In this document: in pieces, positions 37,901-47,793 of the stretch
Layout: each line of letters starts with the position of its first letter
Numbering within the stretch: the stretch's first letter is position 1
NCBI GenBank assembly: GCA_031841125.1
Contig: CM063114.1
Location: forward strand, 39,639,574-39,703,573
Origin: Acanthococcus lagerstroemiae
Lineage: Eukaryota; Arthropoda; Insecta; Hemiptera; Eriococcidae
Direction: 5' to 3'
DNA: 64,000 bases
Translations under genes and position numbers: made by a program
Notes under the pieces: model-generated
What the model was told of the DNA's origin: nothing
Seen by the model: only the letters and a program-made list of their open reading frames with translations
The model's database searches: none

Positions 37901-38739
37901 GACAAACTATGCCAAACAAAGTAATGATTAATGACAGATTATGCTAAGCGACACGACAAAAAGGTTTTGCAAAGACATAAAACCAAGAAAAAACAGAATG
38001 ACAAAATACTGAAGATAAAATTGTTTTTTGCCAGGACCGTTTTGTCAATGACATAACAAAACAATGAATCTATTGACAAAAAAGTTATGTTATGACACTT
38101 TATCAACGAATAAATGACAAACCGTGCCAAACGAAGTAATGATTAATGACAGATTATGCTAAGCAACATGACAAAAAGGTTTTGCCAAGACATAAAACCA
38201 AGAAAAAATAGAATGACAAAACTCTGAAGACAAATTGTTTTTTGCCGGGACCGTTTCGTTAATGATATAACAAAAGAATGAATCCAATAACAAAAAAATT
38301 ATGTTATGACATTTTGTCAACGATTAAATGACAAACTATGCCAAAATACGTGATAACTGATGACCGATATGCTAAGCGACACGACAAAACGGAAGACAAA
38401 ATGATAAAATAATTGTGCCAAGACACAAAATCACGAAAAAACAAAATGACTAACTCTGAAGATAACAAAATTTATGACATAACAAAAAAAGATAAAATGC
38501 TCCTCTGACACAAAATCTTTTTTTCTAACACTGCTGTCTTCATATATCCTTTGGAATTGAACGAGGCTTAAACGGATTTGATTCTTTACTGCGACAGAAA
38601 TGAAGAACGAATAAATGAGAGAGAATCGTTGAGATTCATCCCAAAACCCCGGTAGGAAACCAAAGTTCTCAAAAGGAAGAACGTGTTTACCATTGGTTTG
38701 TCCCGAAAAAGGTTTTTCGCGGCCCGATTGAGGCCTCAT
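22930..38739 (-). CDS. SETD2: SETD2/Set2 histone H3K36 methyltransferase
   Basis: Nuclear enzyme that trimethylates H3 lysine 36 during transcription elongation. Sixteen GT-AG exons: 38739-38691, 34615-33394, 33228-33109, 30947-30819, 30737-30536, 30454-30357, 30198-30054, 29959-29723, 29514-29402, 29035-28793, 28713-28564, 27156-26978, 26469-25529, 24625-24434, 24349-23993, 23097-22930. Phases agree throughout (1,514 residues). AWS is at about 425-475 (CGEDCLNRLL), SET at about 478-605 (GTFIMEYVGEV, NHSCEPN, EEITFDYQ) and post-SET at 608-625 (CYCETPSC). WW is at about 1180-1212 (LPPKW, QWYPP). The SRI domain, which binds the phosphorylated RNA polymerase II tail, is at about 1418-1514. Residues 150-265 form an acidic near-repeat, followed by a Lys-rich stretch. 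The first exon (MRPQSGREKPF) is inferred from ATG, donor and matching phase 1 and is the least certain. The N-terminus is far shorter than in mammals. Confidence 0.93.
25003..25210. repeat. Imperfect tandem duplication in SETD2 intron 13
   Basis: Two diverged copies of about 110 bp share TTCTAAATAC-like, GTTGAA-TGTGAATATC-like and GGTTGCGATACCTGA blocks and lie head to tail. They are intronic with no sign of function. Confidence 0.55.
27718..27870. repeat. CTAT/CTGT microsatellite-derived tract
   Basis: Short pure runs (ATCTATCTATCTGTCTGTCT) decay into scattered CTGTC and CTATC motifs over 150 bp within SETD2 intron 11. Confidence 0.7.
31776..32006. mobile_element. Short TIR element (CATGCACACTTGACC)
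   Basis: Perfect 22-bp inverted ends (CATGCACACTTGACCTAAGT plus CA, and its complement) enclose about 185 bp of non-coding DNA inside SETD2 intron 3. The flanks are ambiguous because the end itself is palindromic (CATG). The superfamily is unresolved. Confidence 0.7.
35928..36191. mobile_element. Foldback-like inverted repeat (CAATTGAGGAGCC)
   Basis: Arms of about 48 bp, CAATTGAGGAGCCTGCTTCT onward and the inverted GGGCTCCTCAATTG, with roughly 85% identity around a 170-bp spacer. The element lies in SETD2 intron 1, directly before the Penelope-like tail. No clear target duplication was found. Confidence 0.6.
36390..36660 (+). pseudogene. Penelope-like element, C-terminal tail
   Basis: A plus-strand frame includes KYKILHIENNTRKRK and EQLEIIQENNT. 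This is the block that follows the GIY-YIG endonuclease in Penelope-like (PLE) retroelements (family knowledge). The decayed PLE at 49410-50290 has the parallel block HKYKILTIRNNNIRRK. The conserved GIY-YIG core is not readable, so this is a 5'-truncated relic. It is antisense to SETD2, within its first intron. Confidence 0.6.
36752..36797 (+). ncRNA. Hammerhead-ribozyme-like motif
   Basis: The order is stem I GTATTCCA, CTGATGA, a GGC/GCC hairpin, GAAA, GCGTTC, then TGGAATAC. The last block pairs perfectly with stem I over 8 bp. This is the layout of the small type I hammerheads known in Penelope-like elements, which have a minimal stem III and cleavage after the final C of GCGTTC. It lies about 90 bp beyond a PLE coding tail. 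One oddity is an unpaired T between CTGATGA and stem II, which departs from the consensus and may abolish activity. Self-cleavage is not shown. Confidence 0.5.
36800..37335 (+). mobile_element. Possible Penelope-like pseudo-LTR sequence
   Basis: This stretch is more GC-rich than its intronic surroundings and follows the PLE tail and hammerhead-like motif without a visible boundary. It ends at a GATTACGATGATGATAC run. Assigning it to the PLE rests only on position and composition. Confidence 0.3.
37545..38475. repeat. 215-bp tandem satellite array, about 4 copies
   Basis: Unit starts marked by GTTTTTTGCCAGGAC recur at 37591, 37808, 38023 and 38237, a period of 214-217 bp. Within each unit ATGACATAACAAAAGAATGAATC, or a close variant, recurs together with AATGACAAACTATGCC. 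Copies differ by point changes and short indels. The array sits in SETD2 intron 1, ending about 215 bp from the first coding exon. Confidence 0.9.
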
Positions 38740-41701
38740 GGAGCATTAATATTAAGAAAATTGATTTTACACGTTGTAGTAGAGTGTTGATGAATCACAA
38801 CAACCAGCGCCTCATTAAAAAACACACTGGTTTATTCCCACTGATGATTTCCTCTAACCTTAGTCTTCTTGTTTCCAAACGCACCAAAAAAGCAGACCAA
38901 TACTGAACCGCTCATTACAAACATTCCCAAACTGCAATAGTTTTTCGCGAATCTCTCGTCCCATTTATCCTCAGCTCTACACATGCATATAGGTGGTTAT
39001 TAAATTTAAGACCCCCCCCCCCTTGCGCTAGTTGAATCTATTTTAACATTCGACAATATCGGCAAGACGTTAATTCACTACAGAAATACTAGCGGAACGT
39101 GAAAACTATCCCCAATGTGAATACGCAAATGATTAAAAACAGCTGTTATCGGCACGAAAAATATGTTACCCGGTCTCCAGTTTGAAACGAGAAAACTAGT
39201 CAGCCATTTCCCGTCAGCAATCGATTACCTATCGGAAAAGAATTCGCAGGTAGGACCGCGAATTCAAACACTGAAACAGCCGTCTACAAATCTAAGTCGA
39301 TACAACACCAGATTCGAACAACGGAACTTCGTTACCTGTAACAATATGGCGTCCTATCTCGCAGTAATCTGCTGTAGTGTTACATGAATGTGTAGTGGGT
39401 ACAACGAACATACACCCGCGTGTCACTAGACGTAGCCCGTTCAACGTTTCCTGCAATATAACAAAATACGTTAACCCAACGCTCAACTTTCGTTATTTCG
39501 TCCCTGTTTGTTAACCTGCACGATAACCAAATAATCGCTATTCGTTATTGTAAATCCGATTTCGTTATTCGTGTTACCGTACATATTGACATACATTTTC
39601 ATTTACGCATGATTCCACGGTATTACAAGGATGAAATGGCGTAACATGATGCATGCTACTCCAATGGTAGACCAGCACTTGTCTGAAAATAGGATAAAAT
39701 AGAACAGAAAATAGATAATTGAATCTAAAATAACTGATCGTAAGATAATAATTGAGGATTGGAGTTCTCCGCACGGCAAACACGATGTAATACCAATCGC
39801 GAGCTGATAACACTCCAAAATTCCAAATCGGGCCGATTATCTTAATTCGAATATGATTTTCAATCTACCAGTACGAGCACGGACCATGTTACATAGATAC
39901 TACTGATCCTCTTTCGAGAACACGACTAGCATTACTAGCGTATACCAATTATTCGTTCATTCTTGGGATAGAGACTCGAAATTCCGATAAGGTCACGGAT
40001 ACGAAGCTACGAACACGCTTTCATTTCAACAACAGTCGAGCGAATGTCAACTCAACGCATTCTGATCATGTGGCACAGCATCATCTGCTCTGCTCGAAAA
40101 TACCCACGGACTTCAAACAAAAACAGAAACGGCCGCTGCTATTGAGAACAATTTCGCGTGATCGAATAGTTCCAATAACACGAATAATCGTTTGGTACGC
40201 ATAATCGTTATTTCAGTGTCCTCGGCGGATAGTTCGGATAAAACGAAAAACCGGCTACGATCGAAGGCTACAGTGATAAGGTATCGAAACAAATGGGTCA
40301 TAGGGTCCACCGATGGTGAAAAATCGAACATGAAATTTTAAAACCAACATGGACGCTACCGCAAGCGTTTAGAATGATCGACTCAAAATACGATCCAGCA
40401 GCTGTGTTTTTTCGGGACTACGGTTGTAAATTACAAATCTCTACAAAGATCGAATAATGATTCAACAGTTTCGTAACAGGATTTGAAACTGCTCACGGTA
40501 GAGATAAGTCCCGAAAATAGCTCTTCACTGCGGACTCGGAACCGTACAACTAAAACACGTATGTCTGCCAGTGCAGCACTGAGAGACGAGAGGATCCTAC
40601 CCGCGCGGATACAAATAACGAGAATCAAATTGTCTGGGAACAAATTCTTCACTAAATACAAGAGGACCATCTTTGAGACGTTGGAAATACATGCTTAAAT
40701 GATCGTTATACTGGCTAATATGAGTATAAAATGACTGCTACTGCCGAGTAACTTACGCTTAAATTATGGATGCGAGGCAACCGAAAAGGAACAGCAACAG
40801 CATTCAGTCTGTTCACCTGAGGCAGTGATCCGAGCTTGGTAACAACTATGGTTTCTTCACGATTTCATCAACACTAATTTCATACAAATTGAACATCATT
40901 TCGTAGAATCAATACCAAAACCGTGATTCCACCGTAACTCGAACGAAAATTAAATAGTGAACTGGATACTGGCATACTGAAACTAGGAAACTAGAGAGAG
41001 AAACAGCCTAAAATTAATTCACCAGCTTCGGAGCAAGGAGGCAACCTTGTGTGACGTTTCCGATTAATCGAAGTACAAGTAGTCGAAATCATCGCTTCTT
41101 GATACACCAAGTTAGACGACTAGCGCGTTTCCGCGTTCTGCCGTCATGCCAGCGCGCTGCTATCGCTGAACTCCTTTGGTTGCATTGCGCGTATATGGAC
41201 ATTTTTACGTTTTTGCGGATTAGCTCAAAAACTATCAACTTTGATGAAAAATTGGAAAGAGCTAAATTTGTTCACCTTGGAATTTCCCATCGAATGCGAG
41301 TAAATTCGAAATTTTTATGGGTAAAATTTTGAAACTGATCTTACCTGATAGAAAATAACAGGTAGAATAAATTTTGTTCTTTTCACGTTTTCATAAAACT
41401 CGACCGTTAGTGAGATAAACGCAAAACCTTGTTAGGGCTCCCAACGTTTACATTGATTTCACGGCAGTCGAACGCTGCAGCGCTGCTATCGGGATAAATT
41501 ATCGTAACATACGAAGTTTAACATTGGTTAAATGGAGAGTCGAACGACTTGGTGTATCTATATGACTTTGCTGCGAGTACTGCAAGCCTGCAACTACTGC
41601 AACACTGCAATGAGCACTAACTTCTACGCTAGGTGCGCTAATGTGTACAGGATGGGCGCGGTTGGGCTCAAGATGGCGGATATCTATATCCATACTTAAA
41701 G
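38740..41701 (-). promoter_or_regulatory. SETD2 upstream region
   Basis: No coding exon is recognisable. Immediately upstream of the SETD2 ATG there is an in-frame TAA (TAATGCTCC before ATG), so the ATG is the first possible start in that exon. Non-coding 5' exons may lie here. The most CpG-rich part is about 40100-41200, a reasonable promoter candidate. A C10 tract is at 39012. No TATA or initiator is assigned. Confidence 0.3.
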
Positions 41702-41875
41702 TAGGGCTCTATAGTTTCACTTGGGTATACTAAGCCACCATTTTGGTTCATACTGCGCCCGTCGATGCCGAATTGACTACGCGTTACGCTCCGCATAGTC
41801 GGATTCGGCATCCACGGGCGCAGTATGAACCAAAATGGCGGCTTAGTATACCCAGGTGAAACTATAGAGCCCTAC
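41702..41875. mobile_element. Foldback element FB, copy 1
   Basis: Inverted arms of about 80 bp start TAGGGCTCTATAG and share a conserved inner block ending GATGCCGAAT before a short loop. The arms match at roughly 93-95%. The flanks carry a 7-bp direct repeat, CTTAAAG, on both sides. Relatives are at 43917-44074 and 52503-53176. Confidence 0.8.
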
Positions 41876-41907
41876 TTAAAGGTTACTACTACTTACTAGT
41901 TACTAGA

Positions 41908-42168
41908 ATTCGGGCCGTGCATCCGTCAGAGCGCGTCGCTATCGAGTCAAAGTGATAAGTAGCAAAAGGTCAATTTATGCAATATTCATTAAAATTGAAA
42001 TGTCTCGAAAAATAAGACGTTTTTTAAAGTATTTAAAGAGAAAAGAATTTTCTGAACAAAGAATTTTCTTTTGATTAATACTATTTTTATAGCTAGATTC
42101 CAAAATTTTGCTGCATGTGTCAAAAACTTCACTTTTTGGTTGCTGATAAGAGTAGTTGATAAGCGCTG
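41908..42168 (+). repeat. Unnamed interspersed repeat R, copy 1
   Basis: Shares ATTCGGGCC, CATCCGTCAGAG and a block of about 180 bp (from ATTAAAATTGAAAT to GATAAGAGTAGTTGAT and GCGCTG) with 43866-44345 in direct orientation. The identity is unknown. Frames read through it are not supported as coding. Confidence 0.7.
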
Positions 42169-42506
42169 CCCGGCTCGAATACAAGCAAGTAACCTCGTTG
42201 TTTTTGTTATTTGTTTGGGAGTACTGCCTACAAAATCATGATTTTTGAAGGAAGATAACTCGACTACAGATTAAGCTAGAAAGTTGAATTTTTCTACACT
42301 TTTTCTATCGACGCTAACAAACAATTATGCCAAGTATTAGCTTTATAGCGGAAATATGTATGATTTGTAATCGTTTGAAACGATGCATTACTTCGCATGA
42401 CAATATTATCCTTCTAACAAGACAAGGAAGAATTTGTTCGAGGCAGTATTATTCTCTTGTCTCTTCACTATTTCCCCGTACAGATTTTTATTTTATGTCT
42501 TATTAT

Positions 42507-43678
42507 TAGGGATTCCAAAAATATGCTCTGAAAAGAGGTCAAATATGCGCTTATAATATGCTTTTACTCTCGTCAAATATGCTAAAATATTCCCTAAAAA
42601 TCCTGAAATATGCCAAAATATTCCCGATTAAAGTGACAATAACAGGGATGAGAAGTTAAAGCCGAAGCTTAAGCTCATTATTGAACGGCTTTTAAGCGAA
42701 TGAAAAAGTCAGCCATTCGCTGTTCATTAAGCGCAAAGTCAGCCAAACAGGATACGCTGAGCAGCTTAATTAAGACATTCACATTTTCTATCAAAAAGCC
42801 GAAAAAAATCACAACACTCAGTTTTTTAAGTTGAAAAATCATGTCAGCGGCCGCGGGTTCTGGGTTCCGGCTTCTGGGTTGTTCTTTGTGTTCGTCTGTT
42901 TCCTTGGTGCTTCCTGCTTCAGTGCTTCAGTGTCGACTTCGCTTCACGTTTCACGTCTGACTGATGTTGACGTTGACCAGTAAGTACTAAGTACTACATA
43001 TGAAGTTCATACTTGATGAATTATTCACTATGGTCGATTTCATGCGGAATTGAGTATAATGTTGAAAAAAAAAAAACCGATAGCGAAGCGCTGAAAAGCT
43101 AATGATAAGGGCAAAAAGCTAAAGCTAAGCGAATGAGATTTTTGGAAAAACTTTTAAGTTTAAGCGAAAGTTTAAGGTTAACAGTTTAAGCTTCTCATCC
43201 CTGGATAATAATGGGTCAATAAGGGTATCATTTTGAAAGAAAAATCGAGAGATGACAGATATACAAAATAAAAAGGTCCTAAAGTTATCGTGCAAAAAGT
43301 CCTTTTTCATAGGCGAACACTGGATACATATAAGTGTTCTACATAGGCGGAAAACTTTGCGGAAAAAATTTTTGGGTTTACAAAAAAGTTGCAGCTGTGG
43401 CAGTTTTGTTTTCTTAGAAGATAAAAATAGTGTAATATTGAAAAAAATTGAAAATATTCCGCAAAAATTGTGAAAATTGGCCAAATATTCTTGAATATTA
43501 TGCTCTAAAAAAGCAGAAAATATGCTAAAATATGCTTTTACTCCCAAAATATGCCAAAATATGCTCATTAAGTGTGGCTCATTCTACTTGAAATTCTATG
43601 AATCACAAAAATAACATGGATATTCCCTATCTACTTCAACCGAAAAAAACATACAAACGCATATTTTTGGAATCCCTA
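42507..43678. mobile_element. hAT-type element, TAGGGATTCC family, with nested insert
   Basis: The termini TAGGGATTCCAAAAATATGC and its complement are inverted. The flanking 8-mers CTTATTAT (42499-42506) and CTGATTAT (43679-43686) agree at 7 of 8. The subterminal regions are dense in ATATGC and AATATTC motifs on both sides. No transposase frame remains. A second element (42643-43203) is inserted inside. A solo end of the same family is at about 52312. Confidence 0.85.
42643..43203. mobile_element. Nested hAT-type MITE, CAGGGATGAGAAG family
   Basis: The ends CAGGGATGAGAAGTTAAAGC and the inverted TTTAAGCTTCTCATCCCTG are flanked by 8-mers GACAATAA (42635-42642) and GATAATAA (43204-43211), 7 of 8 identical. 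The interior subterminal parts repeat TTTAAGC and GCGAATGA motifs. The insertion is younger than its host element at 42507-43678. Confidence 0.85.
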
Positions 43679-43865
43679 CTGATTATGTACAGTCACCTTG
43701 CTCTAGCTCTCGTCTGTCTCACGAAAGAAACGAGTGACGTCACTCATAGATATACACTGTACACGGCACGGTGGTCACAGAGCACAGACGAGAGAAGGAC
43801 AGAATCGTTGTACTTTCACTGGTGCACTGGATATGATGGTACTCCCTTCTTTCCTGAGACAGACT

Positions 43866-44345
43866 ATTCGGGCCATCCATCCGTCAGAGAGCGCTATAAT
43901 CATGCACTAGAGCCCTATAAACACAAGTACTCGCATACGCCATTTTGGAGCCCATCATGCCCGTGGATGCCGGATCCGACTATTCGGAGCGTACCGCGTA
44001 GTCTATTCGGCATCGACGGGCACAATGGGCTCCAGAATGGCATATGCGAGTACTCATCTTTATAGGTGGCTTTACAAGCACTAGTGATAAAGACGAAAAC
44101 ATGAATGATGAATCTATGCATTTCTCTTTTCCCCCATTACCATTAATGTACCTACATACTCATTAAAATTGAAATATCTCAAAAAGTAAGACGTTCATAA
44201 AGTATTTAAAGAGAGAAGAATTTTTCAAATAAAGAATTTTCTTTCAATTAAGACTATTTTTAAGTACCTAGATTCCAAAATTTTGCTGCATGTGTCAAAA
44301 ACTGCACGTTTTGGTCGCTGATAAGAGTAGTTGATACTAGCGCTG
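43866..44345 (+). repeat. Unnamed interspersed repeat R, copy 2 (split by FB copy 2)
   Basis: Direct repeat of 41908-42168. The first part (ATTCGGGCCATCCATCCGTC) and the 180-bp second part (44161-44345) are separated by the foldback element at 43917-44074 plus about 85 bp. Confidence 0.65.
43917..44074. mobile_element. Foldback element FB, copy 2
   Basis: The arms begin CTAGAGCCCTATAAA and, inverted, TTTATAGGTGGCTTTA, followed by AGTACTCGCATA, GCCATT-TGGAGCCCAT and GTCGATGCCG-like blocks. The flanks CATGCA and CAAGCA match at 5 of 6. Arm-internal sequence differs from copy 1 but is shared between its own two arms. Confidence 0.75.
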
Positions 44346-44366
44346 GACGGTCGAAAAATGTGTTTC

Positions 44367-44874
44367 AGGTAGAACTCCCTCAAGGAAATACTGATGTGCC
44401 AGCAAACTGGGCCCAAGGACCAAATAAAATGGAAAAATACTGACATGACCAAAGATTTCTGAAATTTGTTTTCTAAATGGCCATTAGGTAGACTTGACAA
44501 GTATCTTTACATTAAGATAATATTCATTGATCATTGTACAAATTGTTGAAGAAAAAGTTTCACTAGCGACGTTGCTAAAGCTAAATGGTAGTACTGGCTG
44601 GGGTACTTCTTTCAGTTTCAGCGGGATATTTTCTGGCTATATTCCCTTCACTTCATTGAGAAAGGTTTCAATATGTACTTTAGAAGAGAAAGCACAAAGC
44701 AGTCTTATTCAAAATGATTTATTTTTTCACCGTCGTTGTCGGCCGCAATATATTTTTCTTAGGTTTTAAAAACTAATGTCCAAAATCTTCGGCCATATCA
44801 GTATTTTCCTATTTCCTTTGATCCTTGGGCCCAGTATGCTGGAACATCAGTGACTCCTTGAGAAAGTTCCACCT
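44367..44874. mobile_element. Inverted-repeat element (AGGTGGAACT family)
   Basis: Arms of about 95 bp at 44367-44464 and 44782-44874 share CTCAAGGA, ACTGATGT-CCAGCA and ACTGGGCCCAAGGA in inverted order, with about 85% identity around a 320-bp spacer. No target duplication could be read. It is non-coding. Confidence 0.65.
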
Positions 44875-45030
44875 ATTATGAACCACATTTTTCAATAATA
44901 ACGATAATATTTCTATTTTAACATCAAAACTCACGATCAGAAGGAATAAGATGGAGGGAAAGGGAAATCGTTCTCCCTTCTCCATATTCGTGTTTGTGAT
45001 AACAACATTTCACCATAAGTTTGATAAGAA

Positions 45031-46344
45031 CAGAGATGCCGAACGGGAACGAACGACTCGTTCTTCGTTCCTTCAGCTAGGGAACGACGCCGTTCCGTTC
45101 TTTTTTCGTTCCGGAACGAGGAACGGAACGACGGAACGGCCGTTCCCTTATCAGTATTATTCCCCTATCATTTCGCCGTAAGCCTGATTGTTTATTTTTA
45201 TTCGCAATTTGTAAAATTTTAATTTCTAATGAAGGAAATAGAATTTTTCATGCCTTCACCTTAATTCGCTGCAGGTAGAGGTTGCACTATTTTTATTTTT
45301 ATGAAGAAAGTACCTGCGAGTAAACTGAATCCACCTTTGTTGTTACCTACAAATTTCAAGATTTAGGTACTCCTCATGTTCCTTAATTGTCGATTTGAGA
45401 TCGGTTGTTATCGGCGAAAATTAATGATGATTGGTGTCAAGTCGGGTTCCTTGCCATTCTTGTTGATAGTGAAAACATATTTTTATGAAATAATATTTCT
45501 CTATCTACGCAACATGATCACCAGGGTTGAGATTTTTATGCTTTTGCATATTTTTTGCCATTGCTTCACTGAACACTTACCTTTACGAACTGTAAGCTTT
45601 GAAGTAAAATGAGCCATATATTTAGAAAAGCATTTTTTGTATATTTTATGGGTAGTTGCTTATTATTTTCGACTATTTTTAAAATTCTTAGGGCATTTTC
45701 GGGCATATTTTCACAAATTTACAGTTTTAAGGACATAAAAATGCATCTTTCACTAGATTTACTCATTCTTTCTCAGGAAATGGCAACTCTGTCAAAGGAA
45801 CTTCGAACTTGGTGAACCAAAAGAAAAAGAACCAAGTCGCCTCTTTCTTTCTTCTCTACCATCAAACTTCGTTAACAATACTTTTCATTTTTTATTTCAG
45901 TTCAGTACATTATATACTGATGCAGACCCTATTTTAGGAGAAATTTGGAACTGCATTGTATATGATTCTGCATAAAAATTTTTCGTCCTCCTCTCAGAAT
46001 AAACTTATATTTCGGCAAACGAGGCCATGGACCTGCAGTTTCGATGTTCTTGCACTCATCCGTCATTTAATAACTTAATGCGAACGAAAAGTATATTAAA
46101 ATATGGAAAGATTTGCTGATATATATCTACTGAAGTTTTGTTACTCAATAACTTGAACTTACATGAACCCCCCCCCTCGGAAGAATTCGCGCCCATTTTT
46201 TATTTATTGGCAATTGACTTTGGAACGTTGTTTCTTCCGCATTTTCGTTCCGGCATGAGCCGTTCTGACGTCGTCCGAACGACATGTAAACAACGGAACG
46301 GAACGAGGAACGAGCCGTTCTTCTCGACTCGTTCGGCATCTCTG
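45031..46344. mobile_element. hAT-type element with GGAACG subterminal arrays
   Basis: The ends CAGAGATGCCGAACGGGAAC and the inverted CTCGTTCGGCATCTCTG are flanked by a perfect 8-bp duplication GATAAGAA (45023-45030 and 46345-46352). The first and last 130 bp or so are packed with GGAACG/CGTTCC on both strands, a plausible transposase-binding array. The 1-kb interior is AT-rich with no transposase. A degenerate inner CAGGGTTGAGA end near 45522 may be a further nested relic. Its right end lies 271 bp upstream of the EMC7 start codon. Confidence 0.88.
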
Positions 46345-46615
46345 GATAAGAATACATTTAAACAAACGCGAGCGCTCTCTACATTTCATTCAACACCCCA
46401 AAACCCAAAACAAAACACTCGTTTATGTCGTCCACAAAATAATTTATAGATTGATGAATACAAGAGACATATTATATCAAGAGTAATGTTCGACTTGAGT
46501 TTGACTCATTGCAATAAAAATTTCAATTATGTGTCTGTAAAATGATGTAAAGAAGTTTCATCCTTTAATTAATTTTTTTACTGTGATTTGTAATTTTCTA
46601 CTTGTACAGATTATA

Positions 46616-47530
46616 ATGCAGTTTGTTATTAGTTTATTATTGTGTTCACTAGTCATTGATGTACATCTGAGTGAAGGTTCTAAACCTACTGATAAAATTG
46701 TGAATCTTTATGATGTCGAAGGAACAGTGTATCCTCCCGATGTTATGCCAAACAGTAAGAAACTGGCATGGCTAACAGACACCAGAGTCTATTTGAAAGG
46801 CGGCCATCACATCGGGTTCCTCAGGTTTGTTAGATGCTGTATGCTTACATTTGACCCTAACTAATACAATGTGAACTGTAATATTGCAACTATTCTTTAC
46901 GTTTATAGAGAGAACGGGTCGTTCGTCATCAATAAAATACCTCCTGGCTCTTACATTGTCGAAGTCGTCTCGAGTAATTACGTTTACGAACCAGTGCGAG
47001 TAGACATCAACACTAAGGGCAAATTTCGAGCACGGAGGATCAATTATATGCACAGCTCGCAAATCACACCGTTACCATATCCTCTAAAATTGAAAGCTCT
47101 CGGTCCGGCTCGTTATTTCCAAGTCCGAGAACAGTGGAGATTAATCGACTTATTCTTCAACCCGATGGTACGTACTGAACTTGAATATTCTGTTTGCACA
47201 CGTCAGCTTAGTGAACTGAATTCTAATACTTGATAATTTTTTCAGGTTCTTATGATGGTATTACCCCTGGCCTGTATAATGCTCTTGCCGCATATAATGA
47301 ACGATCCTGATGCCAAAAAAGTAAGTGTCGGTCGAGTACCAGAAGTTGTGTTCATCTTCCTCGCACTGATATAATTGTTTATGATCTAGGATATGGAGCA
47401 ACTGCAGAATCTAACGAAATATGACATGCCCGAAGTGTCTGAAATGATCACGTCTTTCTTCTCGGGCAGCACTCCCGATAAACAGAACTGCCGCCCAAAT
47501 AAACAGAAAAAAGAGGGCAAACGAAGCTGA
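46616..47530 (+). CDS. EMC7: ER membrane protein complex subunit 7
   Basis: Subunit of the ER membrane protein complex, which inserts and helps fold membrane proteins. Four exons, 46616-46824, 46909-47167, 47246-47320 and 47390-47530, have GT-AG introns and consistent phases (684 nt, 227 residues, close to the roughly 240 of vertebrate EMC7). Residues 1-20 form a signal peptide (MQFVISLLLCSL). The lumenal beta-sandwich domain runs from about 25 to 150 (VEGTVYPPD, TRVYLKGG, FVINKIPPGSYIVEV). One membrane helix at about 157-175 (VLMMVLPLACIMLLP) precedes a Lys-rich cytosolic tail (NKQKKEGKRS). The ATG at 46616 was chosen because it opens the signal peptide. A possible acceptor (CTTGTACAG) just upstream suggests a spliced 5' UTR. 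Confidence 0.93.
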
Positions 47531-47787
47531 ATTATTAATGCGTACATCTTGCGAATGAATTTTGTTTTTGTTACCACAACGTACGTCATTTTTAAACAGC
47601 AGGCATGCAACGTCATTCTTTATTTACTGTACTTTTTTTTGTGCTTTAAAATGAACTCTCGATTATTCGGATGTGTAAGAGCGTAGTGTGATCGCTTGTT
47701 CCTTCATTTAGAATTGTTGAAATACGCGTGTTGGGTTATGTAAAATTTATAAATATACGTTACACAGACTGTACAATAGTACAATGT

Positions 47788-47793
47788 ATTAAA
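47788..47793 (+). terminator. EMC7: Candidate EMC7 polyadenylation signal
   Basis: ATTAAA, the commonest variant hexamer, lies 258 nt beyond the EMC7 stop codon. No transcript evidence is available here. Confidence 0.4.

Noticed and set aside
37545..38475. CRISPR-like repeat array
   Set aside because: The repeats are about 215 bp with no unique spacers, inside a eukaryotic intron.
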